This document shows positions 12,501 through 27,500 of a stretch of DNA of 64,000 bases, in pieces. Each line of letters starts with the position of its first letter. Within the stretch, counting starts at the first letter, position 1. The stretch spans positions 669,691-733,690 of the forward strand of contig CAADRB010000022.1 of assembly GCA_900708905.1 (NCBI GenBank). Reading direction: 5' to 3'. The DNA is from Hymenolepis diminuta (Eukaryota; Platyhelminthes; Cestoda; Cyclophyllidea; Hymenolepididae). The position numbers and the translations under genes are program-made. The notes under the pieces are model-generated. The model was given only the letters and a program-made list of their open reading frames with translations. It did no database searches and was not told the DNA's origin.

Positions 12501-15500
12501 TTTTTGTGAGAATAACCTAAGTCTCATGAAATGCTTCAGGATATCCCAGGACCATTTAAGTCATATTTGAATCTTTAAGAATAAAAAATAATCTCCCTAC
12601 ATTGCGTTATATTTTAAAAAGCATCTTGTATTTTCTTAAACAAGCTGGAAATTGATATTTAATTCAATATTTAACATGATATAATTTTTTCTTAATTTTT
12701 TTGAAAATACAAAATGATATTTTCTCACAGTTTTGCATGTGATCAAAGAATAAATTTTTTAGTTATATAGGCAAGCATTGTAATACACTTTTTTAAAATT
12801 TAATTTGCGGTTGAATCAGTTTTCCTTTAACATATCAATTCATGCTATCAATTCATATTGAAAATTTCACTAATTTTGAATTGATACGCCATAAATAAAT
12901 TATGATATCTTCAAATGTAATGATTGCTAAAATACGTGGTGGCTAATGCATATTACTCCGTTTGTTACAGTTCATTTAGAGCACTTCAAGTGTCGTAATA
13001 ATAAAAGAGAATTTCCACTGATCATTATGGCGGCAGTTGTAAGATTTAGGTAGAGTACGTTTAAAATCGTAAATTCTTTGGGAATTAATATAATTTAAAG
13101 GAACATAATTTGTAGGGTCCATAAAAATTAACACTTTGGGAATAGAAATTAAAATACTTGTTTATTGAATAAGGATAATGTTAACCCGATTTTGTTAGAT
13201 TTCGAAAAAACTGTGAAATAACTGGGATTATTAATTATACTTATAATACTAATAATATTGCCTAGCTGGTGACAAATGAGATTCGAATTTGGTAAATCTG
13301 TCAAAGCAAACAAAGATCTGATGACTGTACTAGCGATAGAAATAGATTAAATTCTGCTGATAAAATCGGCTGCACCATTTCGCAGGCTTCAGTCGTGAAT
13401 AGCGTGATACCAACGGTGATACCAATAGCGGCTCCTGATACCAACGCTTGGTGATCTCGCGGCCACGACTTAAACAATTTCGAGATAAAACCGTGCTTGC
13501 TAAGAAGAGATAGGTACCGAAATTAATAATTTAAGACCTTCATTTGATTTGATTGAATTCAAAACCGGTATCTAAAGTACGAAATGAGTTGACCAAAAGC
13601 AAAAAGAAGTCATTTTGACGAAGTCTTCTTCGAATATGATGGATATGACTATTTTTATTCTACAAGTAAAAACAAACTATAATTTCAAAATTTAGCAGTT
13701 AACCTTTGCAGCATTTATTCTTATTCCAATTAAGCCAAAGGTTGTCCCTACGATAAAATTTTGATTTGAAGTACGTAGCTTTCAATATAATATTTAAGAT
13801 AGTTAAGAAAGAGAGTTAGAAGGATTTTAGTCTTAAAACTAGGGTTTATACAAGGCTCCAGGTGTTATAAAAAACTTCATTTCTTAGTTGCGTTCGTTTG
13901 GAGATATGTCCTTGAAATTTCAGTGCAGTTTTGAAGGCTCAGCTTTCAAGACAAGTGAGAAAAATTATAGAGTATTAGTTTTCAGGACTTAATTCTGAAC
14001 TTATTTGAATTTTATTAATCTCTTTCGGTTCAAATTTGTTTACCTGTAGAGGAAAGCGTACTTCCAAGTCGACCAAGTGGGTGGTGATATCAATCTAATC
14101 TGAAGAGTTACAGACCCGTTTGATATATGTTAGCATAATTTTAGCATAGTAGAGCTCACTGGAGTTTAACTAATTATAAACGTCGTAGTACATTCCGAAA
14201 AAGCATCTATTCTGTCTAATCCTTAGCAAAGAATAGCCAAAATAAAATAGTCATTTATTTAAACATTTGCAGTCAAAAATTGGGGTGGAGCGTCTGACTC
14301 TCAGAGCTGAACCGAAGTGCGATTTTCTTGATCATCATATGTTTTTGAATGTCTCATATATTGCCCAATTATTTTACGTAAATAAGAACAAGCATAATTT
14401 TTTCATAAAGATATTATAATTTGAAGAATTAGGTGAAAGGCATTAGTTACTTTAACAACACCCTGCTTAATTTGTTTAATAAAAAAACTCCAGTTGAAGA
14501 TTTTATTTTCAAAACAATAGGCAGTATTTTTTCCTAAAATTCCAAAAAATCCTCTTAATTATTATATTTTTCTCAATATTATAGAATGCTCGCCAACGAA
14601 CTGATAAAATAAAACAAATGGTCACGACTTCGCGAGCATTTTGGAATGACTTTTACGAGCATCTTGTTAACAAGCCTTCCGAGTTCAATCAGATCGATTC
14701 AAATGTTCAAAAAATCTTCGAAAGTATGGATCAGGCCGTAAATTTCTGCGAAATCGCTCTACAACTCGAGGAAGAAGTGGTATCTTGATAAGCTTTCTCT
14801 TAACACTGTCATGAGACAAAGTGCACGCATTTGTGCCGACTTGTGCCAACTCATAGAGAGGAGACAACCGACCTAGAAATCACAGTTTTCATATTCGTTA
14901 ATTAATCATATTAAAATTTTACTGTGTGAAAATTAAGATAAAATAAAAAGCACCAAATTTACTATTTGAAAGCAAAAAATTTAATGTAATTTTGTAGCTT
15001 TTAAATTCTGATTCACAAAGTTAATTCGTTCTAATTAGTCTATTCGGCGACTTTATTACTAGGGGAAAGAAATCAAGCAAGAGGTTGGAGGGAGTCTCAA
15101 TGGGATCCACAAAGAACAAATTCCAACTGACATGAATGAATCTGATTCAAAGGTATGATAAAACTTCAGACTCAAAAACGCATTTTTAAATCACAGTTAT
15201 ATAAAATCGCTTTGAAGCTTGGGTTTGACTGATAGTTTGTTTTTGATCGCACATTTTAAAGAATAATCAACACATAACGAGCTGTCAGTTAACCTTAGGC
15301 ATGCAGTAAATTTGTGCAATAGTAAACGCTTTTTTCCTCAATATACTTCTGTAGAAGAAACTTCCAGAATCATTAACTGCAGGAATTTGGCATTGCGCCC
15401 TTTGCAAATTGCAATTCGCTAATCAAAACCATCTTCTCGATCATATTAAAGGATCTGATCATGCAAGTTTTACATATTCGTCCTAATTTTAATGCTTCCC

Positions 15501-18500
15501 AATATTCATCGTAATGAGCAAAGCGTAGGCGTTTACTACAATAAATACGTTTCCCTCATTTATTTGTTTAATGTCTTATAGCAAAAAAAGTTGAATATAA
15601 AGATGCTCAACAAGACAAATACCCCAAAAGGTCAATCAGACGGAATCCAGAAAGAACAGGTGAATATTATATGATATTTAAGCCCTTACAACACCTTGAT
15701 ACTCAAAATACCTTTGAATATATAAAAATTCTATGCACTTTTTGCCATGGGAATCTAAATTAACTGCAACTGCAGTTATGCAGTAAAAAAACTGCATAAC
15801 CTTGCGATATTGCCAAATTGGACCGGTTATAGTCGAGTTCACGAATGACAGATACAGAAAATTTCGGTGCATGACAGAAATCGGAACTATTTCGGTGACG
15901 GACCGGTGAAAACTTTTTGATTGAGATGTCTGAAAATTCCTTAATTAAAAATAGTTTGTCAGTCAGATCAGATTAATAAAGTTGAACTTAAGTTAATCTT
16001 ACTCTGTTAAGATCATATAATCTGCTTAAGAGCATATAATATCATCCTACTTTCTCGATCATTGGAAGAAAAAAGTGGGTCAAAACGGCAAGAGAGATCA
16101 TTTTTAGTAATCGACTGGTCAATAAACACTGGAAATCGTAACCATGAATTCGTTCAATTATCAGGGAGACAAATCGTGGAATTTGACTTTCGGAAGGTGA
16201 CACAGTGAACTGCCCATTAAGTAAATATTCTGCTCCTTTGCTACCCTGATCTTATTCTCAGCATCTCTTCCACCCTCTTCACCAATCCATATTGGAATTT
16301 ACTGTAGCTCGATTTCAAATGCTTTTCTAAAATGAAATAAAAACATTACCAATACCAATACCAATAGATCAGTTTGTTAAGTAGAACTGATTGCACTTGA
16401 CGAATCTAAAGAGTCAATTAATTATCCATGTGACATTCATAAATGCCGGATAAGACTATAGTTACTCAATATCAATTGCTTTAACACGATGAAAATTTCG
16501 AATCTTGTGCTTTGCCGTGGTGTAGAGTGATAATAAATTGACATGTTAATTAACTAATCTAATATTCTATTTATTCTCCAATGACGTACGTGAATGAGGA
16601 AGACAATTTATATTATATTAGTATATGTTTAAATTATTAACTTCACTTTTTCAGATGAAAACAATGCCAAAAGTCGCTAATACTCCGCCACAAGTAAATG
16701 GAACAACAAAATCGATATTCAAACAAAACATTCAAGTAAATTAATTAAAAAAAAATGCAAATTTGAGCATAAATTTTATTTTAACTAATAGCAAATAACA
16801 GTCTTATTTTAAATTTTTATAATTTTTTTATCATAAAATTCCCTGAATATACAGAATGAGAAGGGTTTTTATAGGCTGGGGTCCATTTTGAGCCTAGTTT
16901 TCGAGTATTTTAAATTTTGGCAGACCCGCAATGAAAGACTGTTCTTTTCACTATCGGTTGGTTAGGAAAAAAAATTGGTTTCGTTGAGTTTGTGACACTT
17001 AGGTACCTTTGATATCTAATAATTTGCTATATATTTTACTTAAATAGGTGACTGCCAGACCCCCTGTTTTTGTAAGTATTTCAAAATGGCCAACAAAAAA
17101 CCCTAATAAGAACCACTGACAACATAGAACATTTTAATACGTCATATTTCCTCTCTCTTTTGACAGTATGCCGAGCCTTATACGCCACTAACACTGAACA
17201 AATCAGCATCACTTCCCATCCCTGTAAGTTTTTTTCAAATATTAATGAAAACTGTCTGTTAGTATTTATACCCATTAGCTCGGAAGTCACATTAAAAAAG
17301 TGAAGGAAATGAAAAATTTGAAGATTTTGAATGTGAAAAGCAAAGATTTCTATGAAGATAACTCGTTCTTAATATCTATTCAGTTTGAAGTAGAGAATTT
17401 CAACTTAATCTAAGTTTGAATTCTGGTGAATTGAAAATCTCACCGGTATGTCTTTTTATCAATTTGGTCAAAGATATAGATAGGCGGTTCATAGCTTTCA
17501 ACGTAATATATTTACTGAAGAGATTTCATTCCTGAAACTAAGATTCGGTTGCTATTGGGATCTATTGATATTTAAAAGATCATTCCTTGAGATTCTTGAG
17601 AGCCTTTAGTTGAGTCTTAGCCTTCAGGGTAAGTGGATTAACAAAAGCGAAGGCTTGACTTTATTTACCCTTTCTTTTGATTGACTACGTTAAATTTCAG
17701 AAGATAGCATACATCCGATTTGACCGCTTTCAAAATATTGTGATATAGCCACACCCTTATTTAGAGATACAGAGCATTTAGCCGGTAAGAGCAAGCGAGG
17801 TTCTTCTGCTATTGGCCAAATTACTGGTTCATAAGATTTTGCTCAAGGTAATCTGTAATAATTTATTTGCTTCATTTCTATCAAGTCCTTCATAAAGTGC
17901 ACAAGTTTTTAAGATTGGGTAGTAGCCCCAATCCCATCTTCAATGCTACAGCACAGGTACAGCTAAGATTGACCGTCCAATTGATTCTATAAACGTTTCG
18001 TCAAAACAGACTGTGAATGAAGGTAACTGATAGATGACTGATGAAATGATTTTTATGCGCTCCTAGTGAGAAACAGGCTACGTGATTGAGCTCTTCATTC
18101 AATGCGGTGGGTCTTGATCGGAAGGCACAATCTCTTCTAGCACTCGGCTTTTCCCACTTAGTTAGAAATTCAAAATAATTTACTGAACTATTTTAGACTA
18201 AGGAGATTTTTGCCAATGCTCCAACTGTTCCGCTTCAGTTTCAATAATCATAATTCTTTATGAATTACTTTAAACAAAATAAAAAAACAATAATATTTTC
18301 AGTGACAATGCAAAAGAACTTTAACAGGTTTTACGCATCTGAACATTGAAGAGGGTTAACCGAGTGGAAGTAGGTACTTCCAGGAACTCAAGATGCATTA
18401 AATGATCATAATTGACCGTGTGATATTCTCTTCCAAAATTCAAATTTCATAAATGTAATATTCAGAGCTTATCGACAAGTTAAATCAACAGAGTGGTTGC

Positions 18501-21500
18501 TCATACCACATTCTTCTTATAGACAAAAATATTTAGAGGAGACTAGAAATGACTTTCTGGTAAATATAGAAAAATCTGTTTGTTTTAAACTTGTTTATGA
18601 ATGGTAAATTTCACTCACTCTTCAAATAACTAAATAACTTTCTTTATAACTAGTGCTAGAGGCATATGAAACTTAATAGTGACAGCTAAAACCCAATTGT
18701 TCCAAAAGGCTGCTTCCTGAGTATGAGAAGATTCATAGGCAATCATCATTTTTACCTACAAACTTGTGCTGATGGAAAATTGTGAGAAAAAACTTAAGTT
18801 TGAAATCCATTTGGTCCCTTGCACTAAAATCCCTAAATACGCTGTTTTCAAAACTACTGAATAAATAAGTATTATTTTAATTGAAAAAATTTCCTTGTAT
18901 TCAATTTAATTATCCTAGATAGAAGAGGAAAAAATCGTAGCAAGAACCAAGCTTTTAATGAATGTAATTATAAATTTTGCGCCAAAATCGTAGGCTCATG
19001 ACGAACATCAAAGAACCTGAGGATAATAACAAAATAATTCATAAAAAATGCTATCACTCTTCAAAGGATTATTATCTTGATTAAATTTGTTTTAATCAAA
19101 TGAATCTGGGATACCTTTTACGAATGGGGGCAATTTTTCAAATTCTTTAACTAAACCTCTGAAGAGATTCTTTGTATTTAATTTAAAGGTGACAAATTAG
19201 GAGGGATTATACAGTATCATTAAAAATATGTAAGAATTCGAAATGCTTTAAACCTGGGAGAAGTGTGAATCGACGTCAATAAACATCTTTGGCAGCTCAA
19301 AGGTGATATTTTTTAAGCCCTTTGGTGAAGTATTGAGTGACGTTTGATTATATTTCTCGTCACATCTAAAAGATTTTCTTTCTCCACGTTATTTTTCTAG
19401 GTCATTTGTTAATCGAGCTGAAATAGTATTAAAATTTACTTCTTCTTCGTTTGGTTTTTAAGATGCCAATACCCGATGTGACAGTGGCTTCAACACAATC
19501 CAAAAAGGTTGCGGTGAGCATTTGAATGTCATTCATCAAAATATTCAAACAATTTTAGGAAACGAAGTCTAAAGTAAGAAGAGCACATTATTCTTACTAG
19601 AGAAGAGTTCCTTATTTGTGGAGTCACAATTCAGTAATCATATTTATTGCCCATTGTAAAGCAAATAAATTAAACATATTTTAATCATGGAAGAGCATCT
19701 GAGTGAGGATCCGAAACGGGTTCAATAAGTGATGAAAGAGGGAAGTGAGCCAAAAATAACTGAGCGAAGAGGTCATAATAAAGAGATTAGCTCATTCTCC
19801 ATAATCCGACTCCCAGTTTCATAGATGAGATTACGTCCGATATATTCAAATCCTGCTGAACGATTTTTTTAGTTCTGTAGTTAGTCATGCCGCCTCTATT
19901 TATTTGTATTTTTTATGTTCAACATAACATTACACAATAGAAAGCAACAGTTAAACAGGCAGTTATAAGAAACATTATTCTCTGCATCTACATCCTGGAT
20001 GGAAATTAAACACGAGAATATCAGCTATTTTCCGTTCTGACGATCAATCCCAAAATGAAAGTTTTCGGACACGCATATTCTTAGCTCAATTTTCGCTCAC
20101 CTAATAGCAACAAATGTTTCTACCAAGTATAAAAACATGGTCATCTTATAGACAAGTCATTGTGACTATCTTGTCACAATGACCGCTACTCTATCCCGGA
20201 GCTTATGATTTTGACAGAATACACCTCATGTTCTATCCTACGGCAACCGAATTTCCATGTTGGTCTGCGTATTGACAGGTGCTTCTGTGCTGCCAACTCC
20301 AACTTCCTCAGTAGCAACGCGCATAACGGTTACAGTGGGAGGTAGTTTACGACGTCTCGGAAAACACTGAAACAAGAGGTCAAATTTGAGTATTTAAATC
20401 CGAAGCTCAAGATCGATATGTGTTTTCTACTGACTAAGGTATTGTAAAATCTCAATTTTCGAAGTCTGACAATCTGTGATTGCTTTTATGTGCAAGGATT
20501 TTTTTACCATTGAGCCTCTCATTTTTCGAAAAGTACTGAAAGATGTTTAAGTTCGATCTCAAAAATTAGGTTTTTTCCGTCTATTTCAGCAGATCGTGTT
20601 GAAAGATAGACAAGTTTTCAACATTTTTAAACATAATTTACAAATATAATATTTTATGATTTTGGGAATAAATAAAATAACACTAATAGTGAGTAAGTAA
20701 TAAAGCGATTTGTCAGAGAGATATAAATAAAAATAATTTAACTTTATTTCAGACAAATGGATCCGGTTGCATAGCACCTTGGTATGGTGGCGTGAATGGA
20801 TTGGTATGTTGCTTTGGTTCTAATATTAAAATTGTCCGATTGACTTATTCTGTAGATTTGCGACCTCAATATGTTTTTGAGAAAATTCCAAGTTTATTAT
20901 TGTCTGTATCACTTTGTTAATTAATTGGCGAACCTAGAATAAAGTCATTATTTAATTGCATGTGATATTACTATATACAACTATCTTCATGGCATATTAA
21001 AAGTAATATATTACTGTATTTGAGTTTTTGATTCCTTTTTAGTGTACTTTCATCCGATTAAATATTTCAACTTAAAATAACTCCCTATTAACTCTATTTC
21101 AGTAGTGAGAGCAAAATGTGTTCGACTTTTAGTAGGTCCCAATTAAGATAATTTGAACTGATATTTGGTAGTAATTTATGTTTTCTGATTTATAGAAAGG
21201 AACAAACAATTTGAAACTTTCACAAAGTGGCAACGTTGCTAAGTTAAATGAAGTGAGTTTAAATAAAAACCATTAAGAGAGAGATGTAACTCCACTTAAA
21301 AACTGCTTTCTTTCTAACTGCTTAGAAAACTTCTTTCCATTCATTTAACTGAAATTTAAAAATTCTTCAAACAAAATGATATCAACTCTCGTTTTTCTGC
21401 CTCGCTAAATTCCCTTAATCAAGTCCAGACTTTCGTTTTTACATTATTGTAACCACGGAGAAACGACGTAAATGCTAATGCTTCAACTACGAAGCTCAAA

Positions 21501-24500
21501 CAGCCTTTACTTCAGAATAGCCTTCACCAATTTTTTAAATATATTTCTCAAATTAAAATGGAAAATTGAAATAGCCTTTTATCATTTAACAGAAAACACC
21601 TGTAGAAACAAGCCCTACAATCAAAATTGAGGCAACCGAATGTGGTTTAGTTTGACTTAATATTTAATCGGATAGTGGAAACTTAAGGCAATTTCTAGAA
21701 TGTAGAATATTTTCTACGATAAAAACTAGTTTGTGCTCTTAAAAATCTAGCAGTCCGAAATATTTAATGAAGATTTTTTGCTCTAAGGTAAAGCAAAGAA
21801 CACTAGAGACGAAAAGAAACAAACTCTGGTTTTTCATTTTAACTCGTCTTTGGGTTCATAAAATGCAACATTTGAAACTAAGCATCTCTGTTCAAGGAAA
21901 TAAAGTAGATATAATGAAATATAACAAGAAATTAAGAACTCAACTGAATTTTCATAGAAATCAGTATGATTTTGACAATATGGTATTTCTGTTTAGAAAT
22001 ACGGTGGTCTGACATTTGAAATTGGTTCGCATTCTTTTAGTGCCCTTTCAGCATTCAAACAAGTGTAGTAATTAATTTAATGAGGATAAAAGAAATCCAG
22101 TTCAGTTCATTTAGATTAAGTAATTATGCCTAGAATATTTAGCGGCACCAGAATAGTTAAATTTATAATTATTCTAAATTGTAACATAAAAACTTGAAAT
22201 TACTCAGTCAAGATTGATAAAAAAGTCATGTTACCAAGGACTTATCGATGTTTTCACCATAGGTTGCGGAGGCTTCAATAAAACTGATATTCTTGAACCA
22301 ATACTGATAAAAGCAAATTTGAAGTTAGTTTCCACGTAGAATTTTTACAAAGAACTGAGAACAATCCATTTACCTTTAAAATCTGTTAAATTTTACGGCA
22401 GTTAAAAGTTGATCACTCGTGATTGGAATCGGATTAAATTTACGTAAGAATAATACATTTGAATTTACCTTTCCAAAGCGCTAAATCTGAGTTAAGAATG
22501 GAAATATAATATCTCTTTGTGGAAGTTACCAACAGTTAAGAAGATGGGAGAAGAAAACATAAAATAAAACCCTTTTAAAATCTTCATTTTTCCCTTGTAA
22601 ACTTATCTGTCATTTAGTAAGGTAAAACTACGAAGTCTCAAATATCCAGAATTAAGAAGACTGATTTAATAAAGGGATCGTATGGGTGAATGACCTTGAC
22701 AGATAATCAGCAAATGGTATTTGAGGAGACGTCCAGTATTTAGGGGAGCAGATGAATTTTTTCCCCATTTTATAGGCCACAAAATTATTAAGATCATTGA
22801 TCTATTCAAGTAAGGAACTTGAGCCCAATGTTTGAATAGTAAAAAAGGTCGAATAATCTTGATAGTAGGTCTTATTACCCCTTTTCGATAGCCACTTCTC
22901 TATCTCATTATATTGTGATGATATAAAACTGGCTTAAACGTTAGGAGACAAGAAAATATAGAAAAAATGTGAATGTTAAATTATGCAGATAATTTTGATA
23001 ATTACACTGTCGTTTATTTCTTTGAAGACTTCAAATGGGAATAAAATGGTAGCCGCTCAGACTCAGACGGATCTGAAAAAAGAACCAAAGCCACAGATAC
23101 ATCGAGTAAGTTTAGTGAACTTAAAATCAAACTCTCAACTAACATTGATCGTATTAGTATTAAATGCTTTGAACTAAATAATAAAAGTCGATCAAACAAT
23201 TAATTTAATATTATTAAAAGCAAAATAAGTTAGGAAACTACGTAATATTAAAACTGAACTTTCATTAAATAAAACAATAAATTATATGATACTTTTTAGT
23301 GGATTTAATTATTTGTTGAAATAAGAAATTCTAGTGCTAGTATTATTACCATGGTAATGCAAAAATTTTTAATGTTCAATTACGGAATAGCATTTGGACA
23401 AAGGAATGAAATAGGGGTTGAATAGGAGTACAGAATGAAGTCAGAATGTCAAGAATTACTTTATTTGAAGTCTTGAAGTATTAGATTATGAAATACTTCA
23501 AAGGGGATATAATGTATTTTGCAATATTAAAACTTCCCAAAGCTCAATTTTGCTCCTTGGGTTTGCTGATGAATACAAGTACGGGATATTCAGAGCTTGT
23601 GGCTATTTCAGTTTAATCATTTACCTCTTTTTACAGCAGCTTTACATTTAGGTTTTCATTAACAGACCTTAAAATATAAACAAATAACGATGAATAAAAG
23701 TAGTCTAATAGATAGTTATAATTACTACGGTAAAGAAAGAAGAAATAAGATCTCATCTTTTTTTCTTCTCATTAACGTATCCTTTTCTAGCTTTAATTAA
23801 GATAAAACTACTCGATTTTTGCCAAATGAACTTTCTATTTAGCAATTTTGTCCATACAGTTACAGGCTAGACCAATAAACGTGCAATGTATCGACTGCCA
23901 AATAATGTTCTCCAATTTGGATAAGCTCCTTTCTCATCCCTGTCACCCGGCGCCAAGGAAGAAGCCACAAATTCTACACTTAGTTGAATCAAATCCAATT
24001 CAACCTGAACCAGAACAGCAACAACCACCATCACCAACTGTAGCCGAAGTCGCAAAAAACTTGAAATCAAATACGAATGAGGTATTCGTCTGTGAGGATT
24101 GCAATTTGAACTTTGAGGAAATGCATATTTTCGAATCGCATCTTCTTACTCCAAGGCATTTGTTTTCGGCAAGACGTCGTACAACCGTGAGTTTTGTTAT
24201 CATTATTTTCCAATAATAATTGCAGGCAATAAAAAGCGGTAAAATATACAGACTCGAATTTACTTATAACAGGAATAATAACACGAACAGAAAAGGCATA
24301 TATACTGGCCTGAAATACCAGTTATTGTTGCAACCTCATTGCGCACCGGTACCTCACTGGTCTAATAACTCCAATGGTCGGGACTCATCGGGAACATCAG
24401 TGACGTGAATGACCGTACTTAAATCTGAGTGGTGGTAGAATTTGAAATTCTGATTGGAGTGGCTCAAGGATACTTGTCCTCTATCCATGTTATATGTTAA

Positions 24501-27500
24501 TACCATTTCTTTATTGATGGCCTTAAGAAGTTTCAAATATGAAAGCAAATTATTTACGGTTTTCTGAAATATTTCTTTAAAGGGAAATTAAAGTCTCTAA
24601 ATTCGTTTAGGGAAGTATAAATTTGCCGAGCGATATTCAAGTCGACGTAAAGAAGCCGCCAATGCAACCACGAACCATGCAGATAAAAATACCGAGTGAT
24701 TTTCCAAGAAAATCTGTCAATGAAAATGAGATGAATGTGAGTTAAAATTAAAAATTACGCTTGTATTATGAATACTCATGAAAAAATATGAAAGAAACGA
24801 ATTTACTTCATAAAGTTCGTTAAAAAGGATTCGCTTAGCAAATACAAAACGCCAGTTGTTGAAATATCTTCCAATGAAAAGGAGGAGGGACTATCAAAGG
24901 ACGATTTCGAGTCGATTGTCGTAAGTTAAAACAAAAAACTAAACACACTGTCTAAATCTGCACGCTTTGCAAATTAAAACGATTAAATAAAGTACCTCTC
25001 AGTGTGAGTAGGTTTTATATTGCAGTCGGCTTTTCTAAAATGCTTGAGTGACACTTTTAATCTAATACGTTGCACCTAAGTGACCTGTTGAAGTAAGCTT
25101 ATGTTCACACAACTAAGTCACGAGCAGTCTAAATATTCAAGATGATATAAAATGCACACTTAACATGTTTACTTGAATTCAATGATGACGGAAAAGTGCA
25201 TTTACTTTTTAACTAGAATCTTAATCTTTCTCGACTAAATGAAGAGGAGGTAAGTCAATCAGATCAACAAACATGTCAATATTAATGGAATTATTTTGAA
25301 ACTTGCTGAAATTTAAATAAAATTTTTATCTGTGAGTACTCACTTGTAAACTATTCAGATGTACCCTAGTTAAGCCCATTTGATCAAAAGGTCCGCTCAA
25401 AGATACGGCTTGGAAATATATGACTTCTATTGTAACATTTACTGAAGAGAGCGTTGTAGAAAGGAAATAGCGTTTCTACTGCCAACTAGAATGTTCACTG
25501 TATTAAGATAGTAAGCGTAAAGACTCGGATGGGCTCAAACCTCACACCTCATGACGTTGAGCTGACAGTCCAAACCTTCTCCAAAGATTAAGGTAAGAGC
25601 GCAACTGGATACGGGGTAGTGCTTTGTGTGACTCGTTTGTCAGGGTTTTAACCAACTGAGAAACGTATTCATATATGTGAAGGCATAAAAAAAAACTTAG
25701 TTTGATTTACTGAAAAAGATAGGTCATTGGCAATGGGGAACGGCGAAATACGTTCATGCGCGCGGAAGTGGAACGAAGCGCACAAGCTGTCACATAGAAG
25801 TGGTAATCGAGGCGGGAAATACAGACGAGAAGATGTCTACAGAAGTCGGCTTTAAGAGGGAAGGGCACAATTTTAAATTTACGATTTTTATGAAGCTTGA
25901 TTAACTTTAGAAATCCTCATTGATCAAGTTGTTGATTGGAGCAACCTTTGAAGGCGATGGAGTGAAGATTATCAAAAGAGTCCATAAAAAAGTTTAATCT
26001 GGTCAGATTTGTGAAGAAAATGTACACCCGAAGTTGAGTTAATTTAAAAGATCAGATGGAGGTGTTACTTTCACCTTCAAAGTTGCAGAGCTATTGGTAC
26101 TGCAACTAAGGAGAGAATCTTGCCGCTAATAGGCGTCTAATTCGGTGAATAGTTATGAAATAATAGGTATCATTTTAGTTCAAAAATGGCTTTATGATAT
26201 TTTATGATTGCATAACTCTGATCTTTGTCATTTCAACCATTTCATAGCTGGAGATATAATGGTATTCAGTTCAAAATTACACACGTCATAATATCATCCC
26301 TATTCTAATGATCTTGACTCCACACAAATAATTTAACCGAAAGATAAGAAAAATACTTGACATCTGTAATTTTCATTGCAAAATCAGGCTTAAACCGAAT
26401 GGACAGAAACAATAGCATTATAAATTCAATTAGCCGTTTTACGTAATGACTACTGATTAAATTACGATCCTTACTTGACTGTTATATTTTTTAAATGGCT
26501 GGTAGGAATATTATACTATTTGTAATAAAATCAATAATTTCTGGGATTTCTCCATGGGCTATTTGCTTTTAGGTGCGTCCCCTTGCGCCCGAAAAGAAGA
26601 AAACATGGAATCCCTCAAGTCTCAAAACAGTAAGATACTCAAATTTAAATGCGTTTCAAAATCCATCCGTCTTTTCTCCGTAGTTAAAAACAACCGAAAT
26701 AAGTTGATAATTGTGGCCGAATTATTTGGTATTTACATTAAGAGGAAAAACCGAAACATATTTTAAAGTTAAAAGTGTAGAATGCAATCATTAAAAGTGA
26801 GCTTCAAAGAATCAAATAAAATCTTCTTCGTCTCCGCAGCGCCAAATTGTCAACTTTCTCCGTTTTAATTTCGATTGAGCTTATTTCATCCTGGTGAAAA
26901 TTAGGGTGACGTTTTCACATAATTATAACGTAATTCTTGTATTTCATATAATTCTTGGAGCACATAATTCTTCTGAACAAAAGTATCTGCCACTTAGGAG
27001 AATTCATATAGAGTTCATTTTAATTTAATGAAACAGGAAGAGGAAGATGGGAGAAGATTTACAGCACAAATAACGATATTTTACTTAAGAAAATGGATTT
27101 GCTTGTATGAACTGGCGCACGGGGTAAATGGTTGGCTGCTTGATTAGGGGATGATCGCTTCAGCGGTATTTTTACATATCCAGGTCTTGGCGTGGAAATC
27201 AAATAATTAATGATCTAGTGCGCGGAAGATGAAGCTTGTGGGTTTCACCCAAGTGTACCTAATATATTCGATTATGCTTCCAAGAGGAATTCATGACAAA
27301 TAATGCAGTGAAAGAACCTTATGGAACATAAAATTCTTGAAGAGTAGTAAATTTTAAATTGGATTCATTTTCATAGTTGCGGATTAGAAAGAAAGTCTAC
27401 CTTATGATCATGGACTTAGAAGACCTTAAGATACAAATGTGATTTTCTTAATAGACAAACCAAAGCGGACAGTTTGGTAAGCCTATTATTCAAGGTCAAA

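Noticed and set aside
13318..13330. Hammerhead ribozyme core (ctgatga), also at 18045, 23567, 43241 and 62370
   Set aside because: No matching gaaa-containing arm with pairing stems was seen close by.
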